This document shows, piece after piece, positions 1-4,914 of a stretch of 8,205 nt of DNA. The position numbers were made by a program, and so were the translations under genes. The notes below the pieces were generated by a model, which ran no database searches, had not been told where the DNA came from, and saw only the letters and a list, made by a program, of their open reading frames with translations. The stretch lies in NCBI GenBank assembly GCA_004028495.1, contig MTKS01000050.1, positions 1 through 8,205 of the forward strand, written 5' to 3'. This DNA comes from Candidatus Electrothrix marina (GTDB lineage Bacteria > Desulfobacterota > Desulfobulbia > Desulfobulbales > Desulfobulbaceae). Each line of letters begins with the position of its first letter. The first letter of the stretch is position 1.

Positions 1-556
1 GATCCACAGCTAAACGAAAGGGCCCGAATTCCTCCTGGAAATTGATTTTGCGAACTTTTTCATCCAGCACCGCTTTCACAGCCTCGATACCCTCGCCGGT
101 GGTGGAGGATACCGGCAGAATCGGGGATTCTTCCAGAAAACTGTCTGCAAAAAATTCTCTAACCTCTTCCTCCACCATCTCCAACCATTCTTCCTCGACC
201 ATATCTTTTTTGGTCAGGATAATCAGGCCGTCTTTCACCCCGAGCAGTTTGCAGATGTCAAAATGCTCCCTGGTCTGGGGCATGATTCCCTCGTCCGCCG
301 CCACGATAAAGGCCACCATGTCCATGCCTGCGGCTCCGGCTACCATATTGCGGACAAATTTTTCATGGCCCGGCACATCAACAATGCCCAGGCGATGCCC
401 GCAGACGAGGTCAATATAGGCGAAACCCAGCTCAATGGTGATACCCCGCTTTTTTTCTTCCTGTAACCGGTCGGTTTCAATGCCGGTCAAGGCGCGGATC
501 AGACTTGTTTTGCCGTGATCGACATGACCGGCGGTTCCGAGGATTATTTCACGCAT
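1..556 (-). CDS. selB: Selenocysteine-specific elongation factor SelB, 5' part (runs off left edge)
   Basis: SelB is the GTPase that delivers selenocysteinyl-tRNA(Sec) to the ribosome at UGA codons followed by a SECIS element. The visible 185 codons are the EF-Tu-like GTPase domain. G1 is GHVDHGKTS at about residues 10-18. The SelB-typical stretch TDRLQEEKKRGITIELGF (28-45) includes the G2 threonine at 40. G3 is DVPGHEKF (60-67) and G4 is TKKD (115-118). The ELGF motif and the compact switch region separate SelB from EF-Tu and IF2. SelB proteins are usually above 600 residues, so the rest and the C-terminal winged-helix SECIS-binding domain lie beyond position 1. The ATG at 556-554 lies 12 bp after the stop of the small cytochrome gene and has only a weak purine-rich sequence before it, so co-transcription or coupling with that gene is plausible. 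Identity is secure. Its presence implies selenoproteins in this organism, but I see none in the window. Confidence 0.95.
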   Translation of the reverse strand, partial: MREIILGTAGHVDHGKTSLIRALTGIETDRLQEEKKRGITIELGFAYIDLVCGHRLGIVDVPGHEKFVRNMVAGAAGMDMVAFIVAADEGIMPQTREHFDICKLLGVKDGLIILTKKDMVEEEWLEMVEEEVREFFADSFLEESPILPVSSTTGEGIEAVKAVLDEKVRKINFQEEFGPFRLAVD

Positions 557-568
557 AAATATTTCTGC

Positions 569-901
569 TTATTTTTCACTGTCGGCCTGCGAACTCTTCC
601 GATTGGCCAAAAAATCAATAACAATCTCTTTTTCCTTCTGATTCAAAAAATCCATCCGGTCTGAATAGCGCATCATCTTTTCTACGGTCTGCACCCACTC
701 CGAATGATTCTTGCTTGCCCCGTACGCCCTATCTATACTGTGGCAAACGGAGCATTTTTTTTCGACCAGGGCTTTTGCTGCTGTATCGCCTGACTCGGCA
801 GTCTCTTCCGCTGTTGCAAGGGACAAAGGAGCAGCCACCAAAAGGGAAGCAAACAGTACAGCACCGAAGACAGATTTTGCATAATTTTTCCAGCTGTTCA
901 T
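569..901 (-). CDS. Small secreted monohaem cytochrome c
   Basis: This 110-residue periplasmic electron carrier is of unknown partner. Residues 1-31 form a Sec signal peptide: a lysine near the N-terminus, a hydrophobic core VFGAVLFASLLVAAPL, and a probable cleavage near A-T-A at 29-31. The haem c motif is C50-S-V-C53-H54. After it comes a W at 69 and the run TVEKMMRYSD, where M76 or M77 is the likely distal ligand. This spacing (CxxCH, then W-x-x-TV-x-x-M, then a C-terminal helix) resembles the small haem-binding module of the quinohaemoprotein amine dehydrogenase alpha-subunit family. The mature protein is one such domain plus a short charged tail. Counted by eye, about 30 of 59 aligned residues match the last domain of the membrane cytochrome encoded just upstream, so the two are paralogues. 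The start has a strong Shine-Dalgarno (AAGGAGGA) about 6 nt before the ATG. The gene lies between that cytochrome gene and selB. Confidence 0.85.
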   Translation of the reverse strand: MNSWKNYAKSVFGAVLFASLLVAAPLSLATAEETAESGDTAAKALVEKKCSVCHSIDRAYGASKNHSEWVQTVEKMMRYSDRMDFLNQKEKEIVIDFLANRKSSQADSEK

Positions 902-934
902 AACAACATCCTCCTTTTTCTCTGCTTTCAGGTT

Positions 935-949
935 ATGTGCGATTCACAT
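935..949. promoter_or_regulatory. Short dyad upstream of small cytochrome gene
   Basis: ATGTG and CACAT form a perfect 5-bp inverted repeat around a 5-bp spacer, in the 112-bp gap between the two cytochrome genes and about 35 bp before the small cytochrome start. It looks like a helix-turn-helix operator, but the spacing does not match the CRP consensus and the half-sites do not match FNR. It may be chance. The rest of the gap shows only an AT-rich stretch and the strong ribosome binding site. Confidence 0.15.
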
Positions 950-1013
950 TATTAGAAACTGTTTTAAAATGGATTCGGAGCTGAAGCACTGTCTTTTGTC
1001 ATCTGATCCCCGA

Positions 1014-1916
1014 TCATTTGGCACCCTCCGACCGGGAGGAACTCAGGCTGGACAGAAATTCGATAACAGCTTCTTTTTCATGTGGACTCAAAAAATCCGC
1101 CTGTTCGGAATAACCAATCATATTTTCCACGGTCCGTACCCATTCCTCACGCGTTTTATTCACCATGTAAAGTCTATCAAGCCCGTGGCAAAAGGAACAT
1201 TTCTGCTCAACCATGTTCCTCCCGATCTTTACCGAAGCCCCTGAAGCTTCGGCAGCTAATTTCTCCCGCCGTTTCTGTTGAATGATAAGATAATTAACAA
1301 TCTGTTTACCTTGGGATTCACTGATATTAGGTGTGTCAAAGGATATCATACGATTGACGATCTCTGTCCAACCCTGATCAGTCTTAAGGGCCTTGAAAAT
1401 CCGCTCTAAGGCATGGCATTTTCCACATTTTTGCGCCACCAGTTTTTGTCCTTTTTTCTCATCCAGCACAGCTGCATCTTCTTCGGATAAGGACGGCCTG
1501 TCAATATCGCTCTCATGAAGAAAATAATACCCGGCTGTCATACTGTTAAGCAGAAAAAGTGCAAGGAATACGGCCAGACCGATACCCGGAATCTGCTTTT
1601 CAAAACGCCTGAAACGCCGAATAATAAGGATTTTAAATAAAAGAAGCGGGATAACCAGAAGCGCCAGCGAAATATGAAGGATAGTCCTTGATGAAAATTC
1701 TTCCTGATAGGTTCCGGCCTTGGAAAGCATTACTGCAAAGATGACAATAAAAAAGACGATAAAGATATACCCTGTCACCTTATGCGCCCTAATCAGACGC
1801 TGATTGGCCTTGCTGTCTTTTCTGGGATTGCCCCGCAGTTCCAACATCAGGAGCATCGCGCAGGCCCCGGTCAGGGTAGCTGCCAATCCGGCTATGGAAG
1901 TTATTATCGGACTCAT
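1014..1916 (-). CDS. Four-helix membrane protein with two C-terminal monohaem cytochrome c domains
   Basis: This 300-residue protein probably links the membrane (quinone pool or a b haem) to periplasmic electron carriers. Four hydrophobic segments lie at about 5-27, 47-66, 79-99 and 111-133. Charged loops RGNPRKDSK and RRFRRFEK suit the cytoplasm, which places the C-terminal part in the periplasm. H81 at the start of helix 3 and H134 just after helix 4 fall on the periplasmic side in this topology and could ligate a b haem; this is an inference. Two cytochrome c modules follow: C164-G-K-C167-H168 with W183 and M190, then C240-S-F-C243-H244 with W259 and M266. Each is about 60 residues, of the same type as the small cytochrome encoded next. 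The helix bundle followed by cytochrome c recalls the layout of the P840 reaction-centre cytochrome c-551, but I cannot confirm homology. The ATG has a GAGGGG ribosome site and lies 26 bp after the truncated regulator gene. Confidence 0.8.
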   Translation of the reverse strand: MSPIITSIAGLAATLTGACAMLLMLELRGNPRKDSKANQRLIRAHKVTGYIFIVFFIVIFAVMLSKAGTYQEEFSSRTILHISLALLVIPLLLFKILIIRRFRRFEKQIPGIGLAVFLALFLLNSMTAGYYFLHESDIDRPSLSEEDAAVLDEKKGQKLVAQKCGKCHALERIFKALKTDQGWTEIVNRMISFDTPNISESQGKQIVNYLIIQQKRREKLAAEASGASVKIGRNMVEQKCSFCHGLDRLYMVNKTREEWVRTVENMIGYSEQADFLSPHEKEAVIEFLSSLSSSRSEGAK

Positions 1917-1942
1917 AGAAATCCCCTCTGCCGCTGCATTTT

Positions 1943-2263
1943 CTACGGTTTCACAACAGAATGATATATATACACTCTATCTCCACCCCTTATTCCGCGT
2001 GCTAAAGGCGTTTCAAAATCAAGAATGAGACGAAGTATTTCTCCTTCTTCCTGATAGCGCAGCCGTTCCCCCATTTCCCTTCTCATCATGGGCACACCGC
2101 GACCGAGGCCGTCGATAAACTTCATATTATCCAAATATTTCAGAAGAAAATAATTTCTCGGAGCCGAGTTGCCTGTCAGAATTTTTTCTATCGTCAAAGT
2201 ATCGGGAAGTCTGCCCGGAGAAATATCAGCGATTGAATCTCCGCCATACTCCTCATACGTCAC
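1943..2263 (-). pseudogene. Truncated AlbA/HATPase-type transcriptional regulator (C-terminal piece)
   Basis: The 106-codon frame matches only the end of the large ATP-binding regulator family that joins an AlbA-like DNA-binding domain to a divergent HATPase_c_4 domain (often misnamed RecG-like). Recognisable motifs are SPGRLPDTLTIEKILTG (15-31), NSAPRN (32-37) and GLGRGVPMM (52-60). These normally lie late in a protein of roughly 400-500 residues. The AlbA domain and most of the ATPase are missing, so this is most likely a decayed remnant rather than a working regulator. The only nearby start is GTG at 2263 with a poor ribosome site. The frame is open back to the in-frame TAA that also ends the Uma2-like gene, 30 bp upstream. 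Homology to the family seems to begin around residue 9. An 18-bp segment coding for the PRNYF region is repeated upstream of the Uma2-like gene. A translated small protein cannot be excluded. Confidence 0.6.
2146..2163. repeat. 18-bp direct repeat, copy 1
   Basis: The sequence GAAAATAATTTCTCGGAG here is identical to that at 2801-2818 and in the same orientation. This copy lies inside the regulator remnant, where it encodes part of the PRNYF motif. The sequence on either side does not match the other copy. Confidence 0.8.
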
Positions 2264-2293
2264 CTTGAACCCACCGACATTAACAACACATAT

Positions 2294-2770
2294 TTACAAT
2301 TCAATACATAAGGGAAAATCAGGAACCAAGCCGGATCGCTTCAGCTCTCCTTTGCGGTCAAAAAAACTCATATTACCCTGCTCCGTACAAAGCCAGAATT
2401 CCAACGCCCCCTGTTCAAAATAAAGCATTCTTTTTTCATTCATTTCCTTATGTGTATTGCTGGAAGAAAAGACCTCAACGCAGATTTCCGGGCAAACCGA
2501 ACACTCTATCTCATTTTTTATTATTGAAAAAACCGCATCCGAAGCCCAAGCTACATCAGCCACCTTTGTTCCCTTTCCGGTGGCAACAGCGCATTCCGGC
2601 AAAGTCTTTCCTGTTTGGAGCAAAGATCGCAAGAGAAATTCCAGCTCACCCTGAAAGGCTGAATGAGAGACTTTCACCGGAGTCATGAGTATTTTTCCAT
2701 CTTCATCAAGCTCAATCTTAAACGGCAGATTTTTCAGCCTCGGATGTTCACAGACTTCCTGCCAATTCAT
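2294..2770 (-). CDS. Uma2-family (DUF820) restriction-endonuclease-fold protein
   Basis: This 158-residue protein belongs to the Uma2 family of PD-(D/E)xK-fold proteins. These are abundant in cyanobacteria and some deltaproteobacteria, and their biological role is largely unknown. Visible family features are the N-terminal HPRLKNLPFKIELDEDGKILMTP, a glutamate-containing helix GELEFLL (41-47), the catalytic-type D72 in KVADVAWAS, E99 in CVEVFSSSNT, K113 in NEKRMLYFEQGA and the terminal strand LEFWLC (123-128). D72, E99 and K113 fit the nuclease active site, so the protein is probably not inactivated. It is slightly shorter than many family members, which run to about 180-200 residues. The ATG has a GAGGCGG ribosome site about 6 nt upstream. 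The gene sits between the metallo-hydrolase and the regulator remnant, inside a segment bounded on one side by an 18-bp repeat, so it may have arrived through rearrangement. Confidence 0.85.
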   Translation of the reverse strand: MNWQEVCEHPRLKNLPFKIELDEDGKILMTPVKVSHSAFQGELEFLLRSLLQTGKTLPECAVATGKGTKVADVAWASDAVFSIIKNEIECSVCPEICVEVFSSSNTHKEMNEKRMLYFEQGALEFWLCTEQGNMSFFDRKGELKRSGLVPDFPLCIEL

Positions 2771-2800
2771 AACAACCGCCTCATATAGATTTTATCTGTT

Positions 2801-2818
2801 GAAAATAATTTCTCGGAG
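2801..2818. repeat. 18-bp direct repeat, copy 2
   Basis: This is identical to 2146-2163. It lies in the 58-bp gap upstream of the Uma2-like gene. On the minus strand one frame reads VPPRNYF followed within nine codons by a stop, echoing the SAPRNYF of the regulator remnant. It therefore looks like a second scrap of the same or a related regulator gene. Confidence 0.75.
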
Positions 2819-2828
2819 GTACCCGGGG

Positions 2829-3455
2829 TCAAAAATAAGGATTCCCTTCAGCCTCATCCCCGATAGTCGATTGAAAACCGCCATAGCCGTGCCCGGGCCA
2901 GACAACCGTTTCCGGCGGCAGGGTCAGCAGGCGTTCCCGGATGGACTGAGAAAGCTGCGGCATGGAACCGCCCGGAAAATCGGTACGCCCGACCCCTCCG
3001 ACAAAGAGGGTATCGCCGGTAAAGCAATTCGGCTTATTATAGAGGCATACCCCGCCCGGAGTATGGCCCGGAGTATGGATCACGGTTAAGATTTCCTCAC
3101 CGACGGTGATCTTTTCATCGTTTTCAATCAAAATATCTGCCGGAGGCGATTCAGGCAACCCGAGCATGGAAAAATAGCTCTTTGCGTCTGCGGTGCTAAA
3201 GAACTCGGCATCGGACCGATGCATGAGAATCTGCGCCCCTGTGGCCTGCTGAATAGGCCCGTTACAGCAGACATGATCAGGATGACCGTGGGTATTGATG
3301 ATGTATATCACATCCAGATTATGCTCTTTGCAGGCAGCGAGAATTTTTTCTTCATCTCCGCCCGGATCAATAACTGCCGCCTTGCCTGTCTTTTCACAGG
3401 AAATAATATAGCAGCAAACGCTCATCATACCGACTGTCAGCTGTTGTATTCTCAT
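2829..3455 (-). CDS. Metallo-beta-lactamase-fold hydrolase, glyoxalase II-like
   Basis: This 208-residue cytosolic hydrolase belongs to the short glyoxalase-II-like (YcbL type) branch of the MBL fold. Metal-binding residues are all present: the H-x-H-x-D-H motif as H56-G-H58-P-D60-H61, H131 in HTPGHTPGG, D148 in FTGDTLF and H189 in WPGHG. The GRTDFPGG run (156-163) is typical of the family. The N-terminal NCYI-like strand appears here as CCYIISCE. The family cleaves thioesters such as S-lactoylglutathione or related thiol adducts. It lacks the long C-terminal helical domain of classical GloB, so the true substrate cannot be named. The ATG at 3455 is preceded by GAGAGCAGG. The gene follows mrp in the same direction after a 117-bp gap, and 58 bp precede the Uma2-like gene. 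Unusual for the family is a fair number of cysteines (C14, C15, C20, C42, C63, C64). Confidence 0.92.
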   Translation of the reverse strand: MRIQQLTVGMMSVCCYIISCEKTGKAAVIDPGGDEEKILAACKEHNLDVIYIINTHGHPDHVCCNGPIQQATGAQILMHRSDAEFFSTADAKSYFSMLGLPESPPADILIENDEKITVGEEILTVIHTPGHTPGGVCLYNKPNCFTGDTLFVGGVGRTDFPGGSMPQLSQSIRERLLTLPPETVVWPGHGYGGFQSTIGDEAEGNPYF

Positions 3456-3497
3456 AGTAACGGACCTGCTCTCTTCAGTTCAGATGGATCGGGTATC

Positions 3498-3526
3498 AAC
3501 CGGAAGCCGTCCCGGTGATTCCGGTT
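3498..3526. repeat. 8-bp inverted repeat in the mrp-hydrolase gap
   Basis: AACCGGAA (3498-3505) and TTCCGGTT (3519-3526) are a perfect inverted pair with a 13-nt loop. It lies in the gap after mrp and about 40 bp before the hydrolase start. No T-tract follows on either strand, so it is not an ordinary intrinsic terminator. An operator or an mRNA stem that protects the upstream message is possible. Confidence 0.4.
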
Positions 3527-3572
3527 CGGCATCAGGTTGCAAAAAGCTTCTTATAAACAGCCGCCCTTGGAC

Positions 3573-4550
3573 TCAGCAATCACATTTATCCGGATTACAT
3601 CCGCCGTCGCCGCAAGCACAGCCGCCAGTTGATACAGCGGCGTTCTGCAAGCCGGTTGCGATTTTCAACCCTTCTGCCGACTTATTGATCGGCAGGCGTC
3701 GCTCAACAGCTTCCACAACAGCGGCAAAGGCCTGCACAGCCGGACTGTTCTCATCAGATGAAAGATAGGGTTTCCCGCTGTCGCCGCCGACAACTACTCT
3801 CGGGTCCATAGGTACTCTGCCGAGAAAGGGCAGCTCAAAGTCACGGGCGGTCTTTTCCCCGCCGCCGGAACTGAAAATATCCACAGTTTCTTCACAATGA
3901 GGGCAGACAAAACCGGACATATTTTCAACCACCCCGATAATGGGCATTTCAACGGTTTTACAAAAATTTATGGATTTACGAACATCAGCCAGAGCCACAG
4001 CCTGCGGGGTGGTGACAACCACGGCCTGCACATTGGGAACGGTTTGCGCCACGGACAAAGGCTCATCACCGGTCCCCGGAGGAGCGTCAATAACAAGATA
4101 GTCCAGTTCACCCCAGTCCATATCAGCGACAAACTGACGAATAGCCTGGATTTTCAGCGGTCCGCGCCAGATAATAGCCTCATCCCTGTCCTTCATCATG
4201 TATTCCAGGGAAACCACTTTCACATTCTCATTGTAAATTAACGGCGGGATCAAAGAATGTGCTGACTGACGCAGCTCCAGGGGTTCGTTCAAATCAAGCA
4301 TCCGGCAGACATCAGGCCCGTGCAGATCCACATCCATCAGGCCGACTTTATGCCCCTTTTTAGCAAGTCCTAAAGCAAGATTCACAGCAACGGTGGATTT
4401 CCCAACGCCCCCTTTACCGCTCATAACCAAAATTTTATGTCTGATTTTACCAAGAGATCGGGTAATGGCAATATCCTGCTGGGCAATTTGTGCATCTGCA
4501 GAGTGGCACGTTGAATGGTCCTCACTCTCACATGAACCGCATGAACTCAT
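3573..4550 (-). CDS. mrp: Mrp/NBP35-family ATP-binding Fe-S cluster carrier
   Basis: This cytosolic P-loop ATPase of the Mrp/ApbC/NBP35 family binds and transfers Fe-S clusters. With the start used here (325 residues), it has the deviant Walker A GKGGVGKST (45-53), the Switch I region DVDLHGPD, the Walker-B-like YLVIDAPPGTGD (151-162) and the family's bridging cluster motif C216-P-H-C219. It also has cysteines at both ends: C4, C7 and C15 at the N-terminus, and five cysteines (311, 313, 318, 323, 325) in a Gly/Asp-rich tail. NBP35-type proteins bind an extra N-terminal 4Fe-4S cluster, and the C-terminal tail may be another metal site. Start choice: an in-frame ATG exists at 4562, but the perfect GGAGG lies within that codon and the next one. 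It is correctly spaced (5 nt) for the ATG at 4550, which I prefer. Upstream is a structured leader ending in a terminator. Confidence 0.93.
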   Translation of the reverse strand: MSSCGSCESEDHSTCHSADAQIAQQDIAITRSLGKIRHKILVMSGKGGVGKSTVAVNLALGLAKKGHKVGLMDVDLHGPDVCRMLDLNEPLELRQSAHSLIPPLIYNENVKVVSLEYMMKDRDEAIIWRGPLKIQAIRQFVADMDWGELDYLVIDAPPGTGDEPLSVAQTVPNVQAVVVTTPQAVALADVRKSINFCKTVEMPIIGVVENMSGFVCPHCEETVDIFSSGGGEKTARDFELPFLGRVPMDPRVVVGGDSGKPYLSSDENSPAVQAFAAVVEAVERRLPINKSAEGLKIATGLQNAAVSTGGCACGDGGCNPDKCDC

Positions 4551-4585
4551 CATATCCTCCATTGAATAACGAGATAAAAACTAAG

Positions 4586-4626
4586 AAAAAAAGGCGAGTC
4601 AGCAATCTTCCCGATCAATCGCCTTT
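4586..4626 (-). terminator. Intrinsic terminator or attenuator just before mrp
   Basis: On the minus strand AAAGGCGA (4626-4619) pairs perfectly with TCGCCTTT (4597-4590) across a 21-nt loop. The 3' arm runs straight into a run of seven Ts followed by CTTAGTTTTT. This is a clear Rho-independent terminator shape for leftward transcription. It ends about 35 nt before the preferred mrp start, which leaves no room for a separate promoter. It therefore either ends the cti message (280 bp after the cti stop) or acts as an attenuator inside the mrp leader. Confidence 0.65.
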
Positions 4627-4640
4627 GAAAAATGAATCAT
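4599..4640 (-). CDS. Possible 13-codon leader peptide upstream of mrp
   Basis: ATG at 4640-4638 opens a frame reading MIHFSKAIDREDC and stopping with TGA at 4601-4599. A perfect AGGAGG lies 3 nt upstream, which is rather close. The frame runs through the 5' arm of the terminator and stops in its loop, so a translating ribosome would prevent the terminator from folding. Its last sense codon is cysteine. The ATG overlaps (ATGA) the stop of a longer open frame that extends rightward past an ATG at 4744 and has no good start. The peptide is hypothetical: very short frames arise by chance, and only the layout makes it worth naming. Confidence 0.25.
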   Translation of the reverse strand: MIHFSKAIDREDC

Positions 4641-4657
4641 CCGCCTCCTGAAGGCGG
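4641..4657 (-). promoter_or_regulatory. Hairpin that buries the leader Shine-Dalgarno
   Basis: CCGCCT (4641-4646) and AGGCGG (4652-4657) form a 6-bp GC-rich stem with a 5-nt loop. On the minus-strand RNA the AGGAGG in front of the 13-codon frame lies in the loop and the 3' arm, so folding would hide it from the ribosome. This would allow control of leader translation and, through it, of the terminator immediately downstream. Confidence 0.4.
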
Positions 4658-4658
4658 G

Positions 4659-4790
4659 TCTGACAATGTACGATGTGCAGTCTGAGCCTTCCCGACACAG
4701 AGTTTAATACAGCTCGCCGGGCGACAGAGGTCAGAATACGGCATACGATTTATATTATGCTCGTAAGGCCTGCATTCTAACGCCGACCTC
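4659..4790 (-). ncRNA. Structured leader element with mutually exclusive stems (unassigned RNA)
   Basis: Within the 341-bp gap between cti and mrp, a long imperfect hairpin spans 4727-4790. Its paired blocks are GAGGTC/GACCTC, GAAT/ATTC, GGC/GCC and TACGA/TCGTA around a 12-nt loop. A competing pair TCTGAC (4659-4664) with GTCAGA (4730-4735) uses the same bases as the outer part of that hairpin, so both cannot form at once. Together with the hidden Shine-Dalgarno and the terminator to its left, this has the architecture of a riboswitch or attenuator, but it matches no class I can recall. A TATGAT -10-like box (ATCATA on the plus strand, 4831-4836) lies at a plausible distance for a transcript start, without a convincing -35. 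It could equally be an independent small RNA. Confidence 0.35.
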
Positions 4791-4884
4791 CTGAAAAGCA
4801 ATAAAAAAACTTCAAATACCGTAACTGACTATCATATCGCAAGAAAGAAAGGGGGAAAGCCGAAGCTCTCTGCAAAAGACAGCA

Positions 4885-4914
4885 TTTCCTACTGCCGAAT
4901 TTCCTACTGCCGAA
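4885..4914. repeat. Perfect 15-bp tandem duplication at the end of cti
   Basis: The unit TTTCCTACTGCCGAA occurs twice back to back (4885-4899 and 4900-4914). On the minus strand it covers the last codons and stop of cti. Because the unit is a multiple of three, it leaves a second in-frame TAG at 4891-4889 after the true stop at 4906-4904. This looks like a recent replication-slippage event. Confidence 0.9.

Noticed and set aside
2816..2830. Vector polylinker-like sequence (GGTACCCGGGG).
   Set aside because: The similarity stops after about 11 bases and it sits in a natural intergenic gap with no other vector sequence.
3483..3575. The TGA ending mrp as a selenocysteine codon, since selB is nearby, the protein ends CDC-TGA and about 30 further codons are open.
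   Set aside because: The stretch after the TGA shows no convincing SECIS hairpin and the extension has no family resemblance. The cysteine-rich tail makes a natural end for the protein.
4585..4800. 6S RNA or a known riboswitch class.
   Set aside because: The ends do not form the closing stem expected of 6S RNA, and I could find none of the conserved core motifs of the riboswitches I can recall.
4637..4810. A minus-strand open frame of about 54 codons (with an internal ATG at 4744) upstream of the 13-codon frame, ending in an ATGA overlap with it.
   Set aside because: No credible start with a ribosome site, no protein-like pattern, and it runs through the strongest RNA stems. The region reads better as structured RNA.
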